Below are positions 55,564 to 63,949 of a stretch of DNA of 64,000 nucleotides, one piece after another; within the stretch, counting starts at the first letter, position 1, and each line of letters begins with the position of its first letter. The notes below the pieces were generated by a model. That model ran no database searches, was not told the DNA's origin, and was given only the letters and a program-made list of their open reading frames with translations. The DNA is from Dyadobacter sp. 3J3. Its GTDB lineage: Bacteria > Bacteroidota > Bacteroidia > Cytophagales > Spirosomataceae. The DNA is taken from assembly GCF_009801115.1 (NCBI RefSeq), contig NZ_VTOL01000003.1:124001-188000 (forward strand), written 5' to 3'. The position numbers and the translations under genes are program-made.

Positions 55564-55628
55564 AAATGTATTGGATTTAATAAACACTCAGTTAAAATCG
55601 TTGTCTTCGCTTGCGCAGTAACTTGTCC

Positions 55629-56732
55629 TCACAAGACCAGCCCATAACCCGTACTTCTGCCACCACCATTTTCTTTAAAAAGCACATTTTTGATGAGTAA
55701 ATTCTGGATATCACGTCCGGCGGTATCCTGTGAACATTTTGTGATTTTGGCCCACTTTGACGATGTAAGTTTCCCAAAAAAATCTTCCTGCATTTTGTTG
55801 ATCATCACACGCTGCCGCTCGTTCAGTGGTACCTCTGCATATTTGTCCCAAAAGGTAACTCTTTGCAAAACTACATTCAGCGTTTCTTCGGTCAATTGCA
55901 ACGCATCACGCATGCAGGATAAAAACCATTGAAGCCAAAGTGTTATATCCAGATTATCCTTTTGCGTTTTTTCAAGAATTGCATAATATTCATTTCTCCG
56001 TTTTCTGATTTGCGCGGACATGCTGTAATACCGCTCGCCGCTGCCTTCCGTCCGGGCAAGCTGCATATCCGCTATCGCCCGCGCGATCCGGCCGTTTCCA
56101 TCATCAAACGGGTGGATGGTTACAAACCATACATGAGCGATTCCGGATTTTATCACCGGATCTATGTTGACAGAACTGTTAAACCATGTCAAAAATTGCT
56201 CCATTTCATCTTCAATCCGTGTCGCATCCGGTGCTTCAAAATGTACCGTTTCTTTTCCCAACGGTCCGGAAACTACCTGCATCGGCCCTTTCTCATTGTC
56301 CCGCCATTTTCCGGTTAATATCGGGTACATACCACTTCGTCCGGACGGGAACAAAGATGATTGCCAACCCAGTAACCGGTCTTTTGTCAGTTCACTTTTA
56401 TAATTTTGGGTAGCATCAAGCGTCATTTCCACCACGCCATCCACATTTCGGTCGGAAGGGACGAGCCCGGCGATTTCTATGCCCAGCCGTCTTGCGATGG
56501 AGGAACGTACTTCTTCACGGCCCAGTACTTCGCCTTCAATTTCAGACGATTTTAATACATCTTCGGTTAGCGTTTTGAGTATCGTTTCAGATTTTGACGA
56601 TAAACCAAAAGCTTCCATTCGCCCGGTGATTTTCCCCTGAAAATAGCGCACCTCTCCCAAAACTGTCGAAAGCTCAGCTTCGTCCCAACTAAATTGAGGC
56701 CAGTTTTTTCTTTGGTGGATGTATAAGCTCAT
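55629..56732 (-). CDS. Fic-family protein with DUF4172-type N-terminus, class II
   Basis: 367 aa. Residues 1-90 match the DUF4172-type N-domain (MSLYIHQRKNWPQFSWDEAE, LKSSEIEGEVLGREEVRSSI). SSEIEG fits the inhibitory (S/T)xxxE(G/N) motif. The Fic core is HPFDDGNGRIARAIADMQLA. The C-terminal helix-turn-helix (TSSKWAKITKCSQDTAGRDI) probably binds DNA. A palindrome CTCCGCAAATTTGCGGAG lies 29 bp upstream of the start, a good candidate autoregulatory operator. The orphan copy of its tail at 54141-54326 is the clearest sign of past rearrangement here. Confidence 0.9.
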   Translation of the reverse strand: MSLYIHQRKNWPQFSWDEAELSTVLGEVRYFQGKITGRMEAFGLSSKSETILKTLTEDVLKSSEIEGEVLGREEVRSSIARRLGIEIAGLVPSDRNVDGVVEMTLDATQNYKSELTKDRLLGWQSSLFPSGRSGMYPILTGKWRDNEKGPMQVVSGPLGKETVHFEAPDATRIEDEMEQFLTWFNSSVNIDPVIKSGIAHVWFVTIHPFDDGNGRIARAIADMQLARTEGSGERYYSMSAQIRKRRNEYYAILEKTQKDNLDITLWLQWFLSCMRDALQLTEETLNVVLQRVTFWDKYAEVPLNERQRVMINKMQEDFFGKLTSSKWAKITKCSQDTAGRDIQNLLIKNVLFKENGGGRSTGYGLVL

Positions 56733-56757
56733 AACATCATGCGATTATTACACAAAC

Positions 56758-56801
56758 AATCTCCGCAAATTTGCGGAGATTAACAAATTTATTCTCCGCA
56801 T
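56758..56801. promoter_or_regulatory. Palindromic operator, copy 1 (before the second Fic gene)
   Basis: AATCTCCGCAAATTTGCGGAGATT (a 24-bp palindrome, 56758-56781) plus a half-site ATTCTCCGCAT (56791-56801). It lies 25 bp upstream of the Fic start. The same 44-bp arrangement recurs at 56932-56975. It is probably the binding site of the Fic helix-turn-helix. Confidence 0.7.
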
Positions 56802-56931
56802 CGTTAATTTTTTAGAATTTAATTTATTGACTTATTATATTACATATAAATTTATAATGTATTAATATTCAATGCATTAAACATAAATTAATTGATTATA
56901 ACAATAGTTTTTAGTTAAATCTGATAATTTT

Positions 56932-56975
56932 AATCTCCGCAAATTTGCGGAGATTAATTTACTTATTCTCCGCAT
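56932..56975. promoter_or_regulatory. Palindromic operator, copy 2
   Basis: The same palindrome (56932-56955) and half-site (56965-56975), with the half-site 30 bp from the palindrome start as in copy 1. The half-site overlaps the last codons of the DUF983-like gene. Two copies 174 bp apart may allow looping. Confidence 0.7.
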
Positions 56976-57330
56976 GTTCATTGTAATCAACAAAAATATT
57001 AATCCAGATTGCTCTTCCCAGACGAATGATTATTGGCTGTAAGGAGAATAAAATGATGGTGATCGCGACAAAAAACCATTCTAGCTGCATTTTTACAAAG
57101 ACAAGTAACAGAACAGATAATAGCGTCATCAGGAAAATGACTATTGGAAAACTTGTCCACAAGGCACCGATGTAAAAACCGGGTTCGATTTTAAAATCCT
57201 GTTCGCAAACGGGACAATTGTCCGGCATTTTTAATCCGTCTTTCAGGCTGTATGGATTCCGCTTCATGAACAGGTTTCCCTGATGGCAACGCGGACATTT
57301 CATCCTGACGACGTTTACTATTTTGGACAT
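56959..57330 (-). CDS. DUF983-like small membrane protein
   Basis: 123 aa. Two CxxC pairs (MKCPRCHQGN and NCPVCEQDF) form a zinc-ribbon-like N-terminus, and two or three hydrophobic helices follow (PIVIFLMTLLSVLLLVF, FFVAITIILFSLQPIII). The DUF983 family is small and of unknown role. It is convergent in space with nothing; it is read toward the Fic operator region. The palindromic repeat at 57392-57426 is just upstream. Confidence 0.82.
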   Translation of the reverse strand: MSKIVNVVRMKCPRCHQGNLFMKRNPYSLKDGLKMPDNCPVCEQDFKIEPGFYIGALWTSFPIVIFLMTLLSVLLLVFVKMQLEWFFVAITIILFSLQPIIIRLGRAIWINIFVDYNEHAENK

Positions 57331-57391
57331 TTTACTTTTATATTGATCGTTGGTGGTATTTGAATCTTTTGGCCTGGTGCCGGATTTGTCT

Positions 57392-57426
57392 ACCCGTCCG
57401 ACGGCGGAAAAAGCCGTCGGACGGGT
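57392..57426. repeat. GTCCGACGG palindromic repeat, copy 1
   Basis: ACCCGTCCGACGGC (57392-57405) pairs perfectly with GCCGTCGGACGGGT (57413-57426) around the loop GGAAAAA, followed by TGGCACG. Two related copies are at 59219-59249 and 59294-59325. It looks like a REP/BIME-type intergenic element and could also act as a terminator. Confidence 0.75.
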
Positions 57427-57467
57427 GGCACGTAGAACGTATTTTGCTTATTTAAATATTTGACCAA

Positions 57468-58061
57468 CTACTTTCCAGCCATTTGGGCCCGGATTCTGCT
57501 TAATGATGGGCCTTTAATTCCAAGATAAGAAGCCACATGTCCCAATGAAACGCGGTTGGCGACTTCCGGAAATTCAGTTAATAAAGAAACATAACGATCT
57601 TCGGCCGACTGGCTTAATAATCCTTCGGCTTTGGTTTGGCTGTAAACATAATATTGCTCGGCCAGCACTCGCCCAAAACGTTCCCAGGCATGTGATTGCG
57701 GATAAAGCGATAATAAATTTTCATGACTGATCACCATCAATTCAGAATCTTCGAGTGCTTCTATACTATATGGACAAGCCGTTTGTGTAAGGAAACTTTT
57801 CAGGGAAACCAGAAATGTATTTTCAGGGACGAAATAAATGTTATGCTCAACTTCCGTTTTTAAATCAGTGTAATAAACGCGGAACAATCCTTTGTTGATA
57901 AATCCAATTTGCCTGCAAACTGAATTCCTGAAATTAAAAAATTCGTTTTTCTTAATCGTGCGGTGTGTCCACATATGATCCGCCAACCGGATATCTTCTT
58001 CTCCCACCTTTGCAAACTGACTAAGGCTATTGTGTAGGATTTCCTTGTGATTTAAAAGCAT
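57468..58061 (-). CDS. Crp/Fnr-family regulator
   Basis: 197 aa. The N-terminal cNMP-binding-like beta-roll (RTIKKNEFFNFRNSVCRQIG, FINKGLFRVYYTDLKTEVEH, NIYFVPENTFLVSLKSFLTQ) leads to a short DNA-binding end (VSLGHVASYLGIKGPSLSRI). Typical of Bacteroidota Crp-like regulators; the ligand is unknown and the usual Arg of the cAMP site is not obvious. It is divergent from the hydrolase at 58304-59119, with a 19-bp palindrome between them. Confidence 0.85.
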   Translation of the reverse strand: MLLNHKEILHNSLSQFAKVGEEDIRLADHMWTHRTIKKNEFFNFRNSVCRQIGFINKGLFRVYYTDLKTEVEHNIYFVPENTFLVSLKSFLTQTACPYSIEALEDSELMVISHENLLSLYPQSHAWERFGRVLAEQYYVYSQTKAEGLLSQSAEDRYVSLLTEFPEVANRVSLGHVASYLGIKGPSLSRIRAQMAGK

Positions 58062-58228
58062 TGCAACATTCCGATTTTAAGAAATTAAACTGTGGATTTT
58101 CAAATTTAAAACGACTGGTTTTCCTCCGTGTTTCATAGAACTAAGTTACCACTTATTTCCCGCACTCGTTTCCATCAAAATTATATTTTATACGTCATCG
58201 TCGCTTTTTAACCTATGTGAAAATTATT

Positions 58229-58251
58229 GGTAGAGGCCGCCTCTACCTTTG
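58229..58251 (+). promoter_or_regulatory. 19-bp palindrome overlapping a -7 box
   Basis: GGTAGAGGC-C-GCCTCTACC (58229-58247) is a perfect palindrome; TACCTTTG (58244-58251) fits the -7 consensus and overlaps its last bases. It lies 53 bp upstream of the lipoprotein hydrolase start, between it and the Crp-like gene. It is probably an operator of one of the two genes. Confidence 0.5.
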
Positions 58252-58303
58252 ACCTATCAAAAAACAAACAAATAATTTTTCAAAAACATAATCCTTAAAT
58301 ACA

Positions 58304-59119
58304 ATGAAAACGATTATCACATCTTTGGTAATTTTGCTTACCATAGCAATATCCTCATGTAATTCAGAATCCAGTCCAACACCGGAAAAGAAAGGAGAAA
58401 CTGTTGTTTTAGTCCATGGTGCATGGCAGGGAACCTTTACCTGGGTTACCGTTAAAAGTAATTTAGAGAAAAAAGGGTTTACGGTGATTGCGGTAGAGTT
58501 GCCTGCTCACGGAGATGACACTACGCCTGTTGCCGGTTTAACGCTGGATAGTTACAGCGCGAAAGTAATTTCAGTGATTGAAGCACAATCTTCCAAAGTA
58601 ATTCTGGTTGGTCATAGTTTGGGTGGTATGGTGATTTCCGCAGTTGCTGAAAAGATTCCAACCAAAATAGCCAAACTTGTCTATTTGGCCGCATTCCTCC
58701 CTCAAAACCAGCAGTCATTATTCGAGCTTTCCAGCGCTGATAAACAATCACTTTTAGGGACTGCTTTGGAAGTGAGTGCTGATCAGTCAACAATTGCAGT
58801 AAAGTCAGATAGCCTGATCAATATTTTCTGTCAGGATGGAAGTGCTGAAATTAAAAAGCTTTTGTTGTCAAAAAACAGAACTGAGCCGCTTTTGCCTTTT
58901 ACAAATAAAGTGACTTTGACGGATGTAAATTTTGGAAGTGTCGCCAAATATTACATTCATACGATCAACGACCACGCGATTGGTATTAATTTGCAGGATC
59001 AGATGATTAAAACGACTACGATTACAAAAGTGTACAGTTTGATGGCGGGACATACTGCTCATCTTTCTCAGCCTAATGAAGTTTCAGCGATTATTGAAGA
59101 GGTTGCTGCGATTAAATAA
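58304..59119 (+). CDS. Alpha/beta hydrolase lipoprotein
   Basis: 271 aa. The lipoprotein signal ITIAISSC places Cys19 at the anchor. The alpha/beta fold shows VVLVHGAWQGTFTWVTVKSN, nucleophile elbow VGHSLGGMVISAVAEKIPTK and the C-terminal AGHTAHLSQPNEV (His). It is the same sub-family as the hydrolases of the 2.8-5.6 kb cluster but not closely placed to them. Ester or similar substrate, surface or periplasmic side. Divergent from the Crp-like regulator, which may control it. Confidence 0.88.
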   Translation: MKTIITSLVILLTIAISSCNSESSPTPEKKGETVVLVHGAWQGTFTWVTVKSNLEKKGFTVIAVELPAHGDDTTPVAGLTLDSYSAKVISVIEAQSSKVILVGHSLGGMVISAVAEKIPTKIAKLVYLAAFLPQNQQSLFELSSADKQSLLGTALEVSADQSTIAVKSDSLINIFCQDGSAEIKKLLLSKNRTEPLLPFTNKVTLTDVNFGSVAKYYIHTINDHAIGINLQDQMIKTTTITKVYSLMAGHTAHLSQPNEVSAIIEEVAAIK

Positions 59120-59138
59120 TCGTCATTTCTTAATTAAC

Positions 59139-59174
59139 ACCCTCTCAGAACTTTGGTTTTGGGAGGGTTTTTCT
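59139..59174 (+). terminator. Rho-independent terminator
   Basis: ACCCTCTCAGAAC (59139-59151) pairs with GTTTTGGGAGGGT (59156-59168) with two G-U pairs around a 4-nt loop and runs into TTTTT. It ends the hydrolase gene. Confidence 0.8.
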
Positions 59175-59218
59175 TGTTTATAGTTCTGTTTTTTGGGGCT
59201 TTAATTAGTTTTGCTTAA

Positions 59219-59249
59219 CCGTCGGACGGTAGAAAAAACCGTCCGACGG
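59219..59249. repeat. GTCCGACGG palindromic repeat, copy 2
   Basis: CCGTCGGACGGT (59219-59230) pairs with ACCGTCCGACGG (59238-59249) around loop AGAAAAA; the following GTGGCCCGAACACG resembles the tail of copy 1. Second member of the repeat family in this window. Confidence 0.7.
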
Positions 59250-59293
59250 GTGGCCCGAACACGTTTTCCTGAGAAATAATGTTGTTCTGGGCT

Positions 59294-59325
59294 CCCGTCC
59301 GACGGCTTTTTCGACGTTGGACGGG
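59294..59325. repeat. GTCCGACGG palindromic repeat, copy 3 (inverted)
   Basis: CCCGTCCGACG pairs with CGTTGGACGGG (one G-U pair) around a T-rich loop, the complement of the A-rich loops of copies 1 and 2. It stands 45 bp from copy 2 and in the opposite orientation, a REP pair layout. Confidence 0.65.
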
Positions 59326-59380
59326 TAAAAAACCCTGTTAAAATCTACCACTACCCTTTACACAATAATATCAAAACCAA

Positions 59381-59878
59381 CTATTTTCTTATAACCGGCC
59401 TTAATCCGCGCATGGCTTTTGTACCAATTGCAGGCATTTTTGCAGGTAACTTCAATAGTGTAGATTCTGGTTTTGGATATTCTACATAACCAGACAAATA
59501 TCTTTCAATAATGAAATCCACTTCACGCTCAAATCCGAGAGAAGGCTGATCAGCGTAAGCTGTCATGTCATATAATTTCCGGTGCCAGATCGCTACATCC
59601 AGATTTCCGTTCAGGACATAAACATTTTCAAACCCTTTATCAAATTTGAAATGAATCCCTTTTTCTGCATTTATAATCAGATTTTCCGGGTTTCCTGTCA
59701 AAGTAATGGGCATGTAAGTTTTCTTTTCATAAACAAATCCGCCGTGACTTGTCTTGATATATTCCCGCATCGCTCTCGGCGCGTCACCAACAAATAGCAC
59801 ATCCACAAGCAGAATTTGTTTGGCTGCATGAAACTGATCAGCGGTAGTAATTAAAGGAAGCTGCGAAATTCTAATCAT
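59381..59878 (-). CDS. Conserved hypothetical protein
   Basis: 165 aa with no recognised domain. Notable stretches are ITTADQFHAAKQILLVDVLF, VYEKKTYMPITLTGNPENLI and LGFEREVDFIIERYLSGYVE. No signal or membrane segment. Probably cytosolic; function unknown. It converges with the lipoprotein hydrolase, with the repeat pair between. Confidence 0.6.
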   Translation of the reverse strand: MIRISQLPLITTADQFHAAKQILLVDVLFVGDAPRAMREYIKTSHGGFVYEKKTYMPITLTGNPENLIINAEKGIHFKFDKGFENVYVLNGNLDVAIWHRKLYDMTAYADQPSLGFEREVDFIIERYLSGYVEYPKPESTLLKLPAKMPAIGTKAMRGLRPVIRK

Positions 59879-60056
59879 TTTAAAATTGTAAAAATGGATA
59901 CTGTTTGTAAAAACAGTTCAGGAAATAATAACATTCAAAAGTAAACAATCCGCAATACAGATTTTGATCTAAGTATTTGTTTTTATCAAAATCTAACTCG
60001 GAATTTCAACTACGTGGTTCTATATAAAAATCGATCATACTTTTACAAATTACCTG

Positions 60057-60087
60057 TTTGAAATAACCCTTTACGATGGTATCTTTA
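60057..60087 (+). promoter_or_regulatory. Strong Bacteroidetes-type promoter with no gene after it
   Basis: TTTG (60057-60060), a 19-bp spacer and TATCTTTA (60080-60087; consensus TAnnTTTG, one mismatch). Transcription would start near 60094. No open reading frame follows before the terminator at 60203-60240. Confidence 0.6.
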
Positions 60088-60093
60088 CGGCAT

Positions 60094-60240
60094 AAATACT
60101 GATAAAAAATAAATTTCGTCATTGGAAAAAGTAACCGCTGGCATATTTTTTTAGTCCGACTCATAAAGGTTTTATGTAAAACCTCGCTCTATTAACACCA
60201 AAAAGGGAATCCGGAATAAAATCCTGATTCCCTTAATTTT
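60094..60240 (+). ncRNA. Candidate small RNA (about 145 nt)
   Basis: Lies between the promoter at 60057-60087 and a strong terminator: AAGGGAATCCGGA (60203-60215) pairs with TCCTGATTCCCTT (60222-60234), one internal mismatch, then a T-rich tract. No coding frame of any length fits inside. A small RNA is the simplest explanation; a leftover terminator of a lost gene is the alternative. It lies between the hypothetical gene on the minus strand and the small gene at 60372. Confidence 0.45.
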
Positions 60241-60371
60241 TTAGTAAATTGAGTATGAGACCGTTCAATAATAAATTCAAAAAAATCGAAATTAATCTTA
60301 CCGGCATGATAATTATGTCTGGTAACTTAACACCTCAAATGAATAATCACCTCTTAAAGAAATCCTGAATC

Positions 60372-60746
60372 ATGATTAAGGTACTAAGAAACATTGCAAT
60401 CCTGGGCGAAGGCATTAACAATTTTAACGAAAAATATGCTGAACTTGAAAGAGAAAACCCTACCGAAGCGGTCATTATTGATCCTGACGGAATTGTAAAT
60501 GCGTACAGTTATGATGGTTTTGCATTTTTGAACGAAAACTGGTACGAGAAATATAGTCAAAACTGGCAGACGGATTCATCTGCGATAGATAAACTTTTGA
60601 CAAGTCTGGTAAAAGCGTCATCCAGCCATTCCACTTCTGTTAATCTGACAAAAATAAAGGATTATTTATCTAGTCCGCCTGAATCCATCGAAGAGACTAT
60701 AAAAGTATGGAAAGCATTTTATGATCCTCATTTCAAAGATATCTGA
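60372..60746 (+). CDS. Small hypothetical protein
   Basis: 124 aa with no recognised domain: MIKVLRNIAILGEGINNFNE, PTEAVIIDPDGIVNAYSYDG and KIKDYLSSPPESIEETIKVW. No signal peptide or membrane segment. It sits alone on the plus strand, 130 bp after the candidate small-RNA terminator, and converges with the IMP dehydrogenase gene. Codon use looks like that of its neighbours, so it is probably real. Function unknown. Confidence 0.6.
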   Translation: MIKVLRNIAILGEGINNFNEKYAELERENPTEAVIIDPDGIVNAYSYDGFAFLNENWYEKYSQNWQTDSSAIDKLLTSLVKASSSHSTSVNLTKIKDYLSSPPESIEETIKVWKAFYDPHFKDI

Positions 60747-60826
60747 AGGTATAATGATTTTTGGTAGGTAAAAATCCAACGGTTATGGAATTAATTTCTG
60801 GTTGGAAATTATCCCGGAAATATAAA

Positions 60827-60866
60827 AAGCTGGCCAGATATGGATATAAACATACCTGGCCAGCTT
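60827..60866. terminator. Terminator at the end of the IMP dehydrogenase gene
   Basis: AAGCTGGCCAG (60827-60837) pairs perfectly with CTGGCCAGCTT (60856-60866) around an 18-nt loop; on the minus strand a TTTTTATATTT tract follows. It fits the end of the leftward IMP dehydrogenase gene. Confidence 0.75.
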
Positions 60867-60885
60867 AATCAAAATATTCTAAAAT

Positions 60886-62376
60886 TTATTCCTTCACAAT
60901 CACATCATGCGCTCCACCTTCAACAATACTAACAGAAGATACCAATGTAATTTTTGCTTTTTCTTTTAACAACGGGATTGAAATAGTTCCACAGCTGCAC
61001 ATTGTTGATTTAATTTTACCAACCGTAACAGCCAGATTATCTTTCAAAGTACCAGCATAAGGAACGTAACTGTCTACACCTTCTTCAAATTTCAGGCCAT
61101 CTGCTGTATCGCCCATGTCGTAACGCTGCCAGTTACGCGCGCGGTTGGAACCTTCTCCCCAATACTCTTTAACGTAATTTCCGCCAACCATAAGTTTACG
61201 TGTCGGACTTTCGTCAAAACGGGCAAAATATCTTCCCATCATCAAAAAATCAGCACCCATTGCCAGCGCAAGTACCATGTGATAATCCTGGGCAATTCCA
61301 CCATCAGAACAAATAGGAACATAAACTCCGGTTTCTTTGAAATATTCATCACGGGCATCTGCTACTTCAATCAGAGCTGTTGCCTGCCCACGGCCAATAC
61401 CTTTTGTTTCTCTTGTGATGCAAATAGATCCACCGCCAACGCCCACTTTAATAAAGTCCGCACCTGCTTCAACCAGATATAAAAAGCCTTCTTTATCCAC
61501 TACATTACCAGCACCCACTTTTACTTTTCCACCAAATTCGCTTTTGATGTATTCAAGTGTTTCCTTTTGCCATTCTGAAAATCCGTCTGACGAATCGATG
61601 CACAACACATCCGCACCCGCTTCAACCAACGCAGGCACTCTTTCCTTGTAATCTCTTGTGTTGATACCAGCCCCAACGATCAGTTTCTTTTGAGAATCAG
61701 ACAATTCCAGAGGATTATCCTTATGGTTATCATAATCCTTTCTGAACACAAAAAACTTGAAATTATTATTTTCATCAATTACCGGAAGACTATTAAGCTT
61801 GTGCTCCCAAATAATATCATTTGCTTCTTTCAGGGAAATTCCAAGTTCGGCCGTTACAAGACTTGAAAAAGGTGTCATAAAATCTTTCACCTTTTTATCC
61901 AGGCTGTCATTCGTAACACGGTAATCTCTGCTTGTTACGATACCTAGCAATTTGCCTTCTGCATTTCCATTGTCTGTAATCGCGATCGTGGAGTGCCCGG
62001 TTTTTCCTTTTAAAAGTATGACATCTTTTAATGTATGTTCTTCGGTAAGATTAGCGGTGCTAATCACAAAACCAGACTTGTGATTTTTCACTTTTCTAAT
62101 CATTTCTGACTGTTCTTCAATGGATTGAGAACCAAAAATGAAAGAGAGCCCTCCATTTTTCGCCAGCGCAATAGCCATATTATCATCAGAAACCGACTGC
62201 ATAATGGCTGATACAAAAGGAACATTTAGTTCAATATCGGATGCTTCTCCCTTATTAAATTTAGTTAAAGGCGTTTTCAATGACACCTTATTAGGAACAC
62301 AATCCTTGGTTGTCAAACCAGGAATTAACAGGTATTCGCTAAAAGTTCTTGATGTTTCGTTTAAATACTGAGCCAT
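60886..62376 (-). CDS. guaB: IMP dehydrogenase
   Basis: 496 aa from ATG 62374-62376 ([20 protein letters not shown]); a longer frame has an unlikely start. The two CBS domains (about 100-220: [40 protein letters not shown]) are followed by the barrel with [20 protein letters not shown] and the catalytic loop [20 protein letters not shown] (active Cys). SICITRE(T/Q)KGIGRGQ resembles the loop of the protist-type enzyme more than the usual bacterial SICTTR. The enzyme oxidises IMP to XMP with NAD for guanine-nucleotide synthesis. Cytosolic. Confidence 0.9.
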   Translation of the reverse strand: MAQYLNETSRTFSEYLLIPGLTTKDCVPNKVSLKTPLTKFNKGEASDIELNVPFVSAIMQSVSDDNMAIALAKNGGLSFIFGSQSIEEQSEMIRKVKNHKSGFVISTANLTEEHTLKDVILLKGKTGHSTIAITDNGNAEGKLLGIVTSRDYRVTNDSLDKKVKDFMTPFSSLVTAELGISLKEANDIIWEHKLNSLPVIDENNNFKFFVFRKDYDNHKDNPLELSDSQKKLIVGAGINTRDYKERVPALVEAGADVLCIDSSDGFSEWQKETLEYIKSEFGGKVKVGAGNVVDKEGFLYLVEAGADFIKVGVGGGSICITRETKGIGRGQATALIEVADARDEYFKETGVYVPICSDGGIAQDYHMVLALAMGADFLMMGRYFARFDESPTRKLMVGGNYVKEYWGEGSNRARNWQRYDMGDTADGLKFEEGVDSYVPYAGTLKDNLAVTVGKIKSTMCSCGTISIPLLKEKAKITLVSSVSIVEGGAHDVIVKE

Positions 62377-63240
62377 TTTATCTGTTTTTAAAATTAATCG
62401 CAATCATGTCCGGGAATACTGCCGATGAGAAAAACCGTTTTCCTAACAATATGTATTGAAGAAAAATAAGATTTAACCGATAAGACTGTTTTACCGAAAA
62501 AGAAAAAACGAGCTGTTTTTTGAAGTTTAAAACTGAATACAGATTTCTTTTTAAATCTGTTAAGAAAATTAGATTATTTACTTTGCCGGTTTGAAGTAAT
62601 GAAGCTGGAAACAATTTCGGATCCCAAACATCAAAATTTACTGGAACATTATTGTGGAAAGTACTGAAATGAAGGATATTATAATATTCTAAAAATATTT
62701 TTAAAACTGCCGTTCTGTACCACTGTTGCTTTTTTCCTGCAACTTTCCGGCTTTTTGAACCGGGCACTTCGACAAAATTGAACCCTGTTTCCATAAAATA
62801 TATTTATAGAGAACATCTTTTCCAGGAAATAATTCACTTACGTCAATTATGATTTTTCCACGGAAGCTTTACATAGCGTAAATCGTACAACATTCGTTGT
62901 TAAAGCGACTCATTGTGAAGCGTTCTTCATATAATGGACGCAAAAGTAGTTAATTTTAAAACAATTTCCTCGATCTAAGGACTAGAAAATGTCAGAACTT
63001 CTTTTATCCTGACCTAAAATAGTATACTTAACGCAAAATCAAATAAAAGCTTATTGATAAATTGAGATAGTAAAATCCACAAAAACACTTGCCAGACAGT
63101 AAATAATTTTGTTTAGATTTATTTAAACAAACGTTATAGTTGTCTAAGATTTAACCTGACGCCTTATACGTAAAAAATTCTGAGAGACGGAAAGAAGCAA
63201 TCTTAATTCAATTTTTACATATCAAATTTGATTTCCAAGG
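62377..63240. other. Long AT-rich leader and intergenic region before IMP dehydrogenase
   Basis: No recognisable gene over 860 bp. A minus-strand frame at 62378-62794 ends two bases before the guaB ATG but has an odd, Phe/Lys/Asn-rich composition and matches nothing, so it is probably leader sequence. A hairpin ACAGATTT/AAATCTGT is at about 62540-62561. No known purine riboswitch core could be recognised. Confidence 0.45.
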
Positions 63241-63744
63241 TTATTCATAGCCATAAGCGACAACAATCTGGTCATTCGTTTTCAGAGATTCATGACGGGC
63301 GTCGTATCCGCTTAGCACAATCACGTGCGCTCCCATTTCAGCTGCTTGTTTTTTCATTTTTTCAACCTCCCTGGATTCCATATTTGCAATACCGTCAATA
63401 TGATGCGCTGACTTTACATGAATTTCTCCTTTTTTTATCAAACCCACCACAGACAAAGGATTACTGGTTACTATAATTTTCTCCCAGTCCTTTTTCCCAT
63501 GCACTTCTACTTTTTTGGAAATTGGTTCTACACGTCCGGATTGGTAAACAATTTTTTCAACTTCTGCTTTCCCTAATTTATCTGAATGGGAATCTACCGG
63601 ATTTGTAAAGACAATAGTACTTTCTGTTACGTAATTCACCCTAACATGCAGCTTTTCACCATCATGTTTGACTATAACATCCTGGGCGGAGGCAAATCGT
63701 GTTGCAATACAGCAAACGACGAGAATCAATAAATAGTTTTTCAC
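63241..63744 (-). CDS. Secreted hypothetical protein
   Basis: 167 aa. Signal peptide (YLLILVVCCIATRFASA, cleavage after ASA) and a small mature protein: DVIVKHDGEKLHVRVNYVTE, NPVDSHSDKLGKAEVEKIVY and KQAAEMGAHVIVLSGYDARH. No known domain recognised, though the ending is typical of Bacteroidota secreted proteins of unknown role. Probably periplasmic or surface-exposed. An echo of its last residues may exist at 63887-63949. Confidence 0.65.
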   Translation of the reverse strand: MKNYLLILVVCCIATRFASAQDVIVKHDGEKLHVRVNYVTESTIVFTNPVDSHSDKLGKAEVEKIVYQSGRVEPISKKVEVHGKKDWEKIIVTSNPLSVVGLIKKGEIHVKSAHHIDGIANMESREVEKMKKQAAEMGAHVIVLSGYDARHESLKTNDQIVVAYGYE

Positions 63745-63886
63745 TTTTATTACGGATAGAGGTTCTACATAACGTAAATATATTGATAGAATTTTTTCTA
63801 CGAAAAAATTTGATGATACGAAGATACTACAAACCTAAATGATAATATTGTAATTTTAAGCATTTTAAATAAAACTATTCAAACAA

Positions 63887-63949
63887 TTACTCATAAGCGA
63901 TAATCACAACATTTCGATTGTCTACAATGCTTGTAGTAAGAAAAACGAC
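63887..63949 (-). pseudogene. Possible C-terminal remnant of a paralogue
   Basis: On the minus strand VVFLTTSIVDNRNVVIIAYE then TAA. It resembles the ending VIVLSGYDARHE...QIVVAYGYE of the gene at 63241-63744. Only 20 codons are open, so chance is possible; the rest of a paralogue would have decayed. Confidence 0.25.

Noticed and set aside
62378..62794. 138-codon frame just before guaB
   Set aside because: Phe/Lys/Asn-rich, no recognisable family, and best explained as AT-rich leader; the near-touching stop and start could be chance.
62404..62900. Purine riboswitch before IMP dehydrogenase
   Set aside because: I could not find the conserved three-way junction core; the hairpin seen is isolated.
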